A DNA stretch of 64,000 nucleotides from WSZJ01 sp964590435 (lineage in GTDB: Bacteria; Planctomycetota; MHYJ01; WSZJ01), in NCBI GenBank assembly GCA_964590435.1, contig CAZPWT010000066.1:7193-71192 (forward strand). Reading direction: 5' to 3'. How positions within the stretch are numbered: the first letter of the stretch is position 1; the number at the start of each line of letters is the position of its first letter. Under the pieces are notes generated by a model. That model was given only the letters and a program-made list of their open reading frames with translations. It was not told the origin of the DNA and searched no databases. The position numbers were made by a program, and so were the translations under genes. This document shows, piece by piece, positions 14,694 to 22,639 of the stretch.

Positions 14694-17081
14694 CTAAGGG
14701 CGCAGGACGCGAAGCGCCATCGCGGCGCCGTAGTGCCGACCGACGCCCGGGTTGTCGCAGAACCCGCCGTCCGCGGTGCGCATCGAGAGGACGTCCTCGA
14801 CGAGGGCGGCGCGGTACTTCGACCGCTCCTTCTCCGGCAACTCCTCCAGCGCTTCCGTCGCGAACGCGCAGCCGAACAGCAGGTAGTAGGACGCGAGCCC
14901 CTCGGGCGACGTGTGGCACAGGTTCTTCCCGCGCTCCCGCAGGTCGTGCTCGCGGTGCTCCAGGTACAGGTCCAGCGACGCGCGGATTCCCGCCACGTCC
15001 CCCTTCCCGGTTTTCTTCAGCGCCAGCGCGTACAGCGGGCTGCGAAACGCGGCCTCGGCCCCCGCCGGGGCGCCCCCGCCGGCGAAGTACCCGAACGCGC
15101 CGCCCTCCTGCTTCGTCGACGCCACGAACGCCGCCGCCTTCTCCACCAGCGACCCAGGCACGTCGGCCCCCGCGGCCTTCGCCTCGAGCAGCGCGCACAC
15201 CGCCGCCGCCGTGACGAAGCCGATCGAAGCGCCGTCGCTCCCCTCCGCCTTGAAATACGCCCAGCCTCCGTCCGCGAACCGCCCGCGCTTCATCTCGCCG
15301 ACGAGTTCGTCCATCGCCTCGACGAGCGCTTCCCGGTCCCCGAACTTCGCTTCGACGCACGCCGCGAGGAAGCGCAGCGAGAAGATCTGACCCCAGATCG
15401 TGTAGTCGAACAGTCGGCCGGGCTGCGTCGCGAGCGGGTTGGCGAGGACGAAGTCGAGCGCGCGGCGAAGCGCCGCGGCGACGTCGTCGCGCTCGCGGAA
15501 CGGGAGCAGGGCGGCGCCGGAGATGGAGGCGATGGCGACGGCCGAGCCGCCGCGGGTTTCGACCAGCGCATGCGGCGAGGGCCACGAGCCGTCGCGCAGC
15601 TGGCTGCGCAGGAGGAACGCGATCGCGTCCCGCTCGGCGCGCGCGGCGTCGTCCACGGGTTCCGCCGCGGCGGGAAGGCACCCCGCGAGGCGCTCCTCTT
15701 CGTGCCACGCCGCGCGGTCGAGCCCCGAGGCCATCCCCTTCCCGCACATCACCGCCGCCGCGCGCCACGCCCAGCGGTCGTCCGGGTGCTCGCGGGCGAG
15801 CTTCACGATTTCCGCGCGCACCGGCTCCAGCCCTTCCTTCATCCCGCGCGAAAGCGCGTGCCAGAAGACGGCCTCCGACGCCTCGTTCGCCGCCAGCAGC
15901 CTCTCCGCCTCCGCGAACTCTCCCATGCGCACCCGGATCACCGCTTCTTCCAGATCGAGCCCGGTCGCCCCCGCCGCCTTCGCCGCCGCCAGCGCCTTCA
16001 GCGCCTCGGTCCCCTGGCGCCTCCGCTTCAGCAGCCCGGTCTTCAGCCGCCACTCCTCCGCGGTCTTCGGCGCCTTCAGCCGCGACTCCGCCGCCTCCAG
16101 GTCGCCGCGCCGCAGCAACTCCTCCACGTCCTCCGCGTCCCGCGGCGCCGCGCCGGGATGCTCCCGCAAGACCTGCCGCGCCCGCTCGTCGAAATAGAAC
16201 GGGTCGAACGACTCCCCTTCCCCCACCACGCGCCCTTCCGCGTCCACGAAGAGCAGTCCCTGTCCGAACGTCGACGGCCCGAGCCCGTACACCTCCGGCT
16301 TCTCGAACGGCGCCCCGCAGCGGTCGGTCCACGCGAAGGCGACGAACCGTTCCTGCACGAGGGCGACGGCGTCGGAGTCCATGAAGAGCGTCGAGGGGGC
16401 ATAGCGCTCGATGTTCAGCCCGCGGTACTGCTCCACAACGACAAGCACGAGCCGGCCTTCCTTCTTCGCGCGCGCCGCCGCCGCGGCCCACGTCGGCGCC
16501 CAGTCGATTTCGCTTCCGCACCGGGCCGCCAGCTTGCGCAGGAGCTCGCGGTCCTTCCGCCCCGCCGCGTCGGCGAGCGGGATGAACTCGAAGCTCTCGA
16601 GGTACGGCTTGAATTCGTCCTCGGCGGACTCGAACGACTCCTCGGGCGCCGCGCACTGCAGGACGAACAGAGCGTCGTGGTGCACGAGGAAGTGCTGGCG
16701 CAGCGTGTACGGGACGTTCGCCTGGTAGCGGAATCGCATCCACGGCACGGTCTCCCCCGCCAGGTCGCCCTTGCCGAGCTTCAGCGCCGAGATCTTCGCG
16801 TCCACCTTGCGGGCCTTCGCGGCCGCATCGCAGGCGGCGTTCGCATCGGCGAGCCCCTGGAGGTCCGCGACGAAAAGGGTGACGCTCGTTTCCGTCGCCC
16901 CCTCGATTCGCGAGATCTTCAGCGTGTAGCTCGTGCCGGACGCAGGCGTCGCCTCCGCGAGCTTCCACGGCGGGGCAGGCTTCCGGATCCGGAACCCCTG
17001 CTCTTCGCTCGTGAAGAGGTCGGCGGGTTGGGCCGAAGCGGAAGCAGCGAGGAGGAGGAGGGCGGCCAGGGACCGGCGCAT
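14694..17081 (-). CDS. Secreted protein: thioredoxin-like domain, TPR-like helices and alpha/alpha toroid
   Basis: This 795-residue protein has a signal peptide (SLAALLLLAASASA). A domain follows that ends in an amphipathic segment. A thioredoxin-like module (about 185-285; RAKKEGRLVLVVVEQYR, then QGLLFVDAEGRVVGEG) lacks the CxxC pair. Helical repeats cover about 290-420. The C-terminal half is a prenyltransferase/squalene-cyclase-type toroid with repeats such as RDGSWPSP, DGGWAYF, EGGAFGYF and DGGFCDNPG. It is probably structural or binding rather than a redox enzyme. It converges with the large kinase gene, with 3 nt between their ends. Confidence 0.75.
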   Translation of the reverse strand: MRRSLAALLLLAASASAQPADLFTSEEQGFRIRKPAPPWKLAEATPASGTSYTLKISRIEGATETSVTLFVADLQGLADANAACDAAAKARKVDAKISALKLGKGDLAGETVPWMRFRYQANVPYTLRQHFLVHHDALFVLQCAAPEESFESAEDEFKPYLESFEFIPLADAAGRKDRELLRKLAARCGSEIDWAPTWAAAAARAKKEGRLVLVVVEQYRGLNIERYAPSTLFMDSDAVALVQERFVAFAWTDRCGAPFEKPEVYGLGPSTFGQGLLFVDAEGRVVGEGESFDPFYFDERARQVLREHPGAAPRDAEDVEELLRRGDLEAAESRLKAPKTAEEWRLKTGLLKRRRQGTEALKALAAAKAAGATGLDLEEAVIRVRMGEFAEAERLLAANEASEAVFWHALSRGMKEGLEPVRAEIVKLAREHPDDRWAWRAAAVMCGKGMASGLDRAAWHEEERLAGCLPAAAEPVDDAARAERDAIAFLLRSQLRDGSWPSPHALVETRGGSAVAIASISGAALLPFRERDDVAAALRRALDFVLANPLATQPGRLFDYTIWGQIFSLRFLAACVEAKFGDREALVEAMDELVGEMKRGRFADGGWAYFKAEGSDGASIGFVTAAAVCALLEAKAAGADVPGSLVEKAAAFVASTKQEGGAFGYFAGGGAPAGAEAAFRSPLYALALKKTGKGDVAGIRASLDLYLEHREHDLRERGKNLCHTSPEGLASYYLLFGCAFATEALEELPEKERSKYRAALVEDVLSMRTADGGFCDNPGVGRHYGAAMALRVLRP

Positions 17082-17133
17082 GCCGGGATTACAGCACACG
17101 AGTCCCCGGGGATTCGCCCGATTCGAAGCAGAA

Positions 17134-17163
17134 CGGCCGTCCCGCGACGCCGCGGGACGGCCG
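17134..17163 (-). terminator. Hairpin after the DUF1326 lipoprotein gene
   Basis: A perfect 13-bp stem (17134-17146 with 17151-17163) with a 4-nt loop lies 17 nt past the stop of the lipoprotein gene. The minus-strand sequence after it has only scattered T residues (TTCTGCTT), so termination strength is uncertain. Confidence 0.55.
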
Positions 17164-17179
17164 CTCCCTCACGACCCTG

Positions 17180-17983
17180 TTACTTGTGTTCGTCCTTGAG
17201 CTGCTCCTCGTACGGCCCCTTGTCGCCGTACGCCGCGTTCGCGGTCCAGCAGCCCCACCCGCCTCCCGCCGCCTTCTTCTCCGGCGTCATGTGGAACTCC
17301 GCGAAGTTCGCCTGCCGCCCCGAGAGGTTCCAGGAGTACCCCGTTTCCTTGTCCGTCAGCGTGTGCTTGACCGGTTCCATGTGCGTGAACGAATCCCCCC
17401 ACGCGTCCATGATCCCCGTGCTCCGCACCGGCTCCGTCCTGCCCGGGTTCACGATCGCCTTCGTCTCGAGCTCCAGGATCCCGGGAATCGTCACCGAACA
17501 GGTGCGCCCGTCCGCACCCACCTTCGTCGTCATCGGCACTTTCCGCATCCCGACGAACTTCCCCGCCAGGTGCGCCGCCTTGTCACCCCACGACTTCACG
17601 TCCGCGTTCAGCATGTCCCCCAGCGCCTTGTACTGCGCTTCCGTCGCCGTGTCCGCCACGTACACGTACACCCAGTTTTCCTTCGTGTCCTCGCCGAACC
17701 CGCGCCCGACGATCACCCACGTCATCCCCGACAGGTCCACGTCCCCCGCATATCCCTTGTCGATGTGCACCGCGTCCGTGTGGTCGCACCCGTGGCAGTG
17801 CTGCGGCTTCTTGTTCACCCGGCACGGGCACGGCGCCCCGCAGCAGCACCCGATCAGCCGCCACCCCTGCATGTCGAACGCGGCCTTCGCCTCCCCCTTC
17901 GCCGGCGCCGACGGTTCCGAAGCGCACCCGCACGCCAGCAGCGCCAGCGCCGCCAGCAGGCCACCCTGCATCGTCCTCTTCAT
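17180..17983 (-). CDS. DUF1326 domain lipoprotein
   Basis: This 267-residue protein has a lipoprotein signal (ALLACGC, lipidated Cys about residue 18). A DUF1326-type domain follows, opening with a cysteine-dense motif (GCCCGAPCPC) and HCHGCDH, which could bind a metal. The biochemical role of DUF1326 is unknown. A strong AAGGGGAGG ribosome site precedes the ATG. A palindrome similar to one in the promoter of the upstream TetR gene overlaps the leader (17999-18012), so TetR probably controls both genes. Confidence 0.8.
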   Translation of the reverse strand: MKRTMQGGLLAALALLACGCASEPSAPAKGEAKAAFDMQGWRLIGCCCGAPCPCRVNKKPQHCHGCDHTDAVHIDKGYAGDVDLSGMTWVIVGRGFGEDTKENWVYVYVADTATEAQYKALGDMLNADVKSWGDKAAHLAGKFVGMRKVPMTTKVGADGRTCSVTIPGILELETKAIVNPGRTEPVRSTGIMDAWGDSFTHMEPVKHTLTDKETGYSWNLSGRQANFAEFHMTPEKKAAGGGWGCWTANAAYGDKGPYEEQLKDEHK

Positions 17984-17998
17984 CGCCCTCCCCTTTCT

Positions 17999-18012
17999 CT
18001 ACCTATGAGTAG
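17999..18012. promoter_or_regulatory. Putative TetR operator in the lipoprotein leader
   Basis: CTACCTATGAGTAG is a 14-nt imperfect palindrome (CTA, 8 nt, TAG) 15 nt upstream of the lipoprotein start, next to its ribosome site. It matches the tetR upstream site (18624-18637) at the first six and last three positions. Confidence 0.5.
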
Positions 18013-18041
18013 GTTGGTCACGGGCCCCTGAGAGACCCGGG

Positions 18042-18614
18042 TCATTTCGCCACTGCGGACACGAGCCACTCGCCCGCGGACACCAGCCGATCCTCGTCCC
18101 CGAACGCCCGCGCCGCCATCATCGCCCCCTCCAGCGATGAAAAAAGCACCCGCGCAGTCGCCTCCGGCGTCCCGTCGAATTCCAGTTCCCCCGCCTTCCG
18201 GCCCGCCCAGAGCACGCCCGCCAGCCACCGCTCCGACGCGTCAAAGAACGACCGCACTTCGCGCTGCACCGGGGCGGGAAGCGTCGCGAACTCGCTCGCC
18301 AGCATCCCGCACAGGCACATCCGGTCGCCCTTCATGAGCGCCGCACGGAACAGCCCCACGAACTCCTGGAGCTTGCGCTTCGCCCCCCACCGGCGGCGGT
18401 CGATCCCCGTGAGGGCGGCCATGAAGCGCTGGTGGTAGCGGCCCATGAGTTCGCAGCCGAGGTCCCCCTTGGTCGGGAACCAGTAATGGATGCTCGCGGT
18501 CTTCACGCCGACGCGCTTCGAGAGGTCGCGGAAGCTGAACGCGTTGTAGCCGCGGGTCTGCGCGAGTTCCTGGGCGGCGTCGAGGAGGGCGGTGCGGGTG
18601 GCGGTACCGGGCAT
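18042..18614 (-). CDS. TetR/AcrR-family transcriptional regulator
   Basis: This 190-residue protein has an N-terminal TetR HTH (LLDAAQELAQTRGYNAFSFR, then KTASIHYWFPTKGDL) and a helical ligand-binding domain containing CLCGMLASEF. The length is normal for the family. It is upstream of the DUF1326 lipoprotein gene on the same strand. Its own promoter carries a palindrome between the -35 and -10 boxes, typical of autorepression. The inducer is unknown; the CLC motif is at a place sometimes used by thiol-sensing members. Confidence 0.9.
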   Translation of the reverse strand: MPGTATRTALLDAAQELAQTRGYNAFSFRDLSKRVGVKTASIHYWFPTKGDLGCELMGRYHQRFMAALTGIDRRRWGAKRKLQEFVGLFRAALMKGDRMCLCGMLASEFATLPAPVQREVRSFFDASERWLAGVLWAGRKAGELEFDGTPEATARVLFSSLEGAMMAARAFGDEDRLVSAGEWLVSAVAK

Positions 18615-18620
18615 GAATGC

Positions 18621-18648
18621 AATCTACCTGGAGATAGGGAGAAGTCAA
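18621..18648 (-). promoter_or_regulatory. tetR promoter with embedded operator
   Basis: On the minus strand TTGACT (18643-18648) and TAGATT (18621-18626) are separated by 16 bp. The palindrome CTACCTGGAGATAG (18624-18637) lies across the spacer and overlaps the -10 box, so a bound repressor would block polymerase. A similar palindrome lies before the downstream lipoprotein gene. Confidence 0.6.
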
Positions 18649-18679
18649 GGATGACGGGGACTAGTCATGTCCTGCGTCT

Positions 18680-20920
18680 TTACCGGCTCCTGCACGCTTC
18701 CAGCGCCGAAAGGAAGTCCTCCGCCCAGCTCGCCGCCGTCGTCCGGGCCACGCAGGCCGCCAGCTTCCCATGCCGCGCCAGCCGTTCCGTTTCCGGCATC
18801 TCCAGCGCCCGGAGCAGGTCCCGCGCCATTCCGTCCGTGTGCCAGGGATTGGTCAGGAGCGCGTCCCTCATTTCCTCGGCCGCGCCTGCAAAGCGAGACA
18901 GCATCAGGACGCCCGGGCTAGCCGGGTCCTGGGCGGCAACGAATTCCTTGGCGACGAGGTTCATGCCGTCGCTCAAGGGCGTGACCATCGCGACATCCGC
19001 CGCGCGGTAGAGCTGGGCCAGGTGCCGGTGCGGGTACGAGCGGTACAGGTAGCGGACCGGCACCCAGTGGGCCTCCCCGTACTCCCCATTGATCCGCCCC
19101 ACGAGGTTCTCGATCCGCCGCCGCTGTTCCGCGTACTCCGGCACGTCCGCGCGCGATGGCACCGAGACCTGCACCAGCGAGACTTTTCCCTTCCAATCCG
19201 GGTGCTGCTCCAGGAACCGCCCGAACGCCTCAAGCCGCTCCGGGATTCCCTTCGTGTAATCCAGCCGGTCCACGCCCAGCACGAGCTTTGCCGGCGCTGT
19301 GGCCTGCAGCAGCGCCGTGATCTCCGCGGCCGTCTCGCTATCCGCCGCTTCCTGGAAACCCTCGGCAACGATGCCGATCGGGAACACGCCGACGCGGACG
19401 CGACGCCCTCGATGCTCGACGACGTCGTCGCCGACGACGGCGGGCGAGAGGACGCCGACGGCCTGGAGGAAATTCTCCGCAAAGCGCCGCGTGTGGAAGC
19501 CGAGGAGATCGAACTCGAGCATGGCCTCGAGAAGCTGCTCGGCCCACGGATTCATCGAGAAGAGGTCCACGGACGGGAATGGGACGTGGAGGAAGTGGCC
19601 GATGGGGCCGCGATGGCCGAGGCGGCGGAGTTCTGACGCCAGGAGATACAAGTGGTAGTCGTGAACCCAGACCGGCGAGTTTTCAGAAACCAGGTCCACC
19701 GCACCCGCGCCGTACATGGCGTTCACGCGGACGTAGGCATCCCACTCGGCGTCCACGAAACGGGCTCGCCCGGGGAGCGTATGGAGGAGCGGCCAGAGGG
19801 AGCGGTTGCAGAATCCGTTGTAGTAGTTTTCGTAGCAGGCCTGGGGGAGTTCAAGCCAGGCAAGTCCCGGCGACGCGTTGTCCGCCAGGCGCACGACAGG
19901 GGGCACCTCGGCAGGTGAAGTGCGTCCGTTCCACCCAAGCCACATCCCTTCCCTCTTCGACAGGACCGGTTCCAGCGCCGAAACAAGTCCTCCCACGTTG
20001 CGTTTGCGCACGTCCTCCGGCGAGACCGGCGACCGGAGGTCGGGCAGCCTGTTGGAGACGACGAGGAGCCGCTGCGGCGGCTCGGAGCGCTTTCCCTTCG
20101 GCCGGTGGCTCACGGCGACTGGGAGGGCCACGGGCACAGGGGTGGGTCCATCGGCACGGGCGTCCACGAGCCAGCGCAAAAACGCGAGTGCCTCGTTGGG
20201 TCCCGCGAGGCGCCAGCGCGCCGCGGTGGAACGGCCGCCGGGGGCGCCGACGATCACGGGCTCGTCGCCCGGACCCGCCGCGCGGAACATGTCCTCGTCC
20301 GTCACGTCGTCCCCCAGGAGCAACACGCGGCACCCCGCCCCCGCCCGCTCCCGCAACCACGTCACCGCGTTCGACTTCTTCATCACCGACGCACGGACCT
20401 CCAGCGCCTCCGCGGCCTCCAGCAGCTCGTACTCAGGGTGAGCCTCCACCCACGCAGCCACCGCGGCCTGCGCCGCCACGACCAGCGCGCTCTTCTCGCG
20501 ACGGCTGACCTCGCGGTAATGCAGGCATACGGACCACGTCTTCCGCTCCACGAAGGCGCGCTTCACACCCGCCGCCAGCTTCTCAAGCTCCAGCCCAATC
20601 AGATCGTGGGAAGCGGCCTGCGGGGTCGGCGCGGCCTGCCAGGCGCCGCCGCCGCGCCGCCAGGCGCCGTGCTCCGCCACGAGCGACACCTCGGGCAGCT
20701 CCGCGAACATCCGGTCCAGTTCGTCCCGCCGCCGGCCGCTCACGACCGTCACCGAGGTCCCAGGCAGCTTCACCAGTTCCCCCAGCACCGCCAGCACCTC
20801 GGGCCCCGGGCGCGCCTCCTCCGGCCTCCCCGCAAACGCAACCAGCGTCCCGTCGAGATCCGTCAGGATCGCGAGCGGCGCGTGCCGGGCCAGCGCAATC
20901 CAGGGATCAGACGGGTTCAA
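18680..20920 (-). CDS. Bifunctional trehalose-6-phosphate phosphatase/synthase fusion
   Basis: This product of about 746 residues makes trehalose from UDP-glucose and glucose-6-phosphate. The N-terminal third is a HAD-type phosphatase (LTDLDGTL nucleophile motif, SGRRRDEL, LGDDVTDEDMF). The C-terminal two thirds are a GT20 synthase (NVGGLVSALEPVL, WVHDYHLYLL, HVPFPS, GVDRLDYTKGIPERL, SDGMNLVAKEF). The order is phosphatase first, the reverse of eukaryotic and most reported fusions. No ATG lies near the start; a TTG at 20920 overlapping the end of the treS-like gene by 14 nt is the likeliest. The upstream open frame to 21169 is a shadow of that gene. Confidence 0.9.
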   Translation of the reverse strand: MNPSDPWIALARHAPLAILTDLDGTLVAFAGRPEEARPGPEVLAVLGELVKLPGTSVTVVSGRRRDELDRMFAELPEVSLVAEHGAWRRGGGAWQAAPTPQAASHDLIGLELEKLAAGVKRAFVERKTWSVCLHYREVSRREKSALVVAAQAAVAAWVEAHPEYELLEAAEALEVRASVMKKSNAVTWLRERAGAGCRVLLLGDDVTDEDMFRAAGPGDEPVIVGAPGGRSTAARWRLAGPNEALAFLRWLVDARADGPTPVPVALPVAVSHRPKGKRSEPPQRLLVVSNRLPDLRSPVSPEDVRKRNVGGLVSALEPVLSKREGMWLGWNGRTSPAEVPPVVRLADNASPGLAWLELPQACYENYYNGFCNRSLWPLLHTLPGRARFVDAEWDAYVRVNAMYGAGAVDLVSENSPVWVHDYHLYLLASELRRLGHRGPIGHFLHVPFPSVDLFSMNPWAEQLLEAMLEFDLLGFHTRRFAENFLQAVGVLSPAVVGDDVVEHRGRRVRVGVFPIGIVAEGFQEAADSETAAEITALLQATAPAKLVLGVDRLDYTKGIPERLEAFGRFLEQHPDWKGKVSLVQVSVPSRADVPEYAEQRRRIENLVGRINGEYGEAHWVPVRYLYRSYPHRHLAQLYRAADVAMVTPLSDGMNLVAKEFVAAQDPASPGVLMLSRFAGAAEEMRDALLTNPWHTDGMARDLLRALEMPETERLARHGKLAACVARTTAASWAEDFLSALEACRSR

Positions 20921-22565
20921 GGCGGCACCAGATGAAGGAGTGCGGACCCATCGTGAACAAGTACGGCGCTTCCCCGACGGACGGAAACCACGCCTTTCCG
21001 ATCTCCTCCACGGGGACGCGCCCCTTCCAGCGCCCCAGGTCCAGCACCGCGGGCTGCACGTAGCGGGACAGGTTGAAGACGCAGAGGATCGCGGAGTCGC
21101 CGAGTTCGCGGGTGAAGGCGAGGATGGAAGGGTGCGCGCAGGGGATGAGGCGCATGGTGCCGCCGGCAAAGATCGGGTCTACGCTGTGAACCCTGACCAT
21201 CCGTCGCAGCCAGTTGAGGAACGAGGTCGGCCTTCGGTCGAAGGACTGGACGTTGCGTCCTGCAAAATGGAACTCCGGATCGGTCACGACCGGGGCGACG
21301 AGCTTCTCCGGCGGCGCGCTCGAGAACCCCGCGTTGGCGCCCGTACTCCACTGCATCGCCGTGCGCACGCCGTCGCGGTCTCCCAGCGAAATGTCGTCCC
21401 CCATCTCGATCTCGTCCCCGTAGTACAGCACCGCGCACCCCGGCAGGCTCAGGATCAACCCGTGCAGCAGTTCGATCTGCCGCCGGCCGCCGGCGAGAAG
21501 CGGCCACAGGCGCCGCCGGATCCCCAGGTTGAGCCGCGCCCGCGGGTCCTGCGCCAGCTCGGCCCACAGGAACTTCCGCGTCTCCTCCGAAACCGTCTCC
21601 AGCGTCAGCTCGTCGTGATTCCTCAGGAACATCGCCCACTGGCACCCCTCCGGCAACGGCGGCGAGTCACGCAGGATTTCCTCGATGGGAAGGGCCTTCT
21701 CGGCGCGGACGGCGTGGAACAGGCGCGGCATCAGCGGGAAATGGAACGCCATGTGGAACTCGTCGCCGTCGCCGAAATACTTCACCAGCTCCGCCGGACG
21801 CTGGTTCGCCTCGGCGATCAGCAGACGCGCAGGCTGGTACTGGTCGCAGAGCTTCCTCAGGTCCTTGAGAAACGCGTGCGTCTCGGGAAGCCCTTCGCAC
21901 GCCGTCCCATCGCGCTCGAAGAGGTAGGGAGCGGCATCGACACGGAAGCCATCGACGCCAAATTCGAGCCAGAAGCGGGCGACGTCGAGCATTTCGCGGC
22001 GGACCTCGGGGTTGTCATAGTTGAGGTCAGGTTGGTGATGATAGAAGCGGTGCCAGTAATACAGGTTGCAGAGGGGTTCGAAAGTCCAGTTGGAAGGCTC
22101 GAAGTCAGGGAAGATGATTCGGACGTCCTTATGGCGGTCGGGAGCCGGGCTCCAGACGTAGTAATCATGGAATGGCTGGCCGGGCCCGTATCGGGCCGAC
22201 TGGAACCAGCGGTGCTGGTCGCTGGTGTGGTTGAGGACGAGGTCGGTGAGAACGCGCAGCCCGGTGGCGTGGGCGCGGTCAACAAACTCCCTGAAGTCGT
22301 CGAGTGTGCCAAGGTCGGGGTGGATGCCCCTGAAGTCCGCGACGTCGTATCCGTCGTCCCTGAGCGGGCTTGGGAAGATCGGCAGCAGCCAGACGGCTCC
22401 GACGCCCAGGTCGCGGATATACCCGATCTTCTCGGTCAGGCCCTTGAGGTCGCCTATCCCGTCCCCGTTGGAGTCGCGAAACGCCCGCACGTAGACCTCG
22501 TAAATGACGAGGTCCCGGAACCAGGATGGTCCCGATACCACGCTGGCCGGTTTCGGCAATTCCAT
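20907..22565 (-). CDS. treS: GH13 maltose alpha-D-glucosyltransferase (trehalose synthase, TreS-like)
   Basis: This 552-residue enzyme matches TreS-type GH13 proteins, which interconvert maltose and trehalose. Key motifs are DLVLNHTSDQHRWF, GFRVDAAPYL with the nucleophile Asp, LIAEANQ with the acid Glu, and FLRNHDE with the third acidic residue. The N terminus WFRDLVIYEVYVRAFRDSNG is typical. There is no fused maltokinase domain. The gene overlaps the phosphatase/synthase fusion, so two trehalose routes share a transcript. An amylase with a different product cannot be ruled out without alignment. Confidence 0.88.
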   Translation of the reverse strand: MELPKPASVVSGPSWFRDLVIYEVYVRAFRDSNGDGIGDLKGLTEKIGYIRDLGVGAVWLLPIFPSPLRDDGYDVADFRGIHPDLGTLDDFREFVDRAHATGLRVLTDLVLNHTSDQHRWFQSARYGPGQPFHDYYVWSPAPDRHKDVRIIFPDFEPSNWTFEPLCNLYYWHRFYHHQPDLNYDNPEVRREMLDVARFWLEFGVDGFRVDAAPYLFERDGTACEGLPETHAFLKDLRKLCDQYQPARLLIAEANQRPAELVKYFGDGDEFHMAFHFPLMPRLFHAVRAEKALPIEEILRDSPPLPEGCQWAMFLRNHDELTLETVSEETRKFLWAELAQDPRARLNLGIRRRLWPLLAGGRRQIELLHGLILSLPGCAVLYYGDEIEMGDDISLGDRDGVRTAMQWSTGANAGFSSAPPEKLVAPVVTDPEFHFAGRNVQSFDRRPTSFLNWLRRMVRVHSVDPIFAGGTMRLIPCAHPSILAFTRELGDSAILCVFNLSRYVQPAVLDLGRWKGRVPVEEIGKAWFPSVGEAPYLFTMGPHSFIWCRLEPV

Positions 22566-22639
22566 GCATCCCGTATACCGCGGCAGGAAAGCGATTCAAG
22601 CGCCAAAAAAAGAAAAATTTCCGGACCCGACGCGCGCAC

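Noticed and set aside
20921..21169. N-terminal extension of the trehalose fusion
   Set aside because: It overlaps the end of treS in another frame and is Ser/Pro/Arg-rich shadow sequence.
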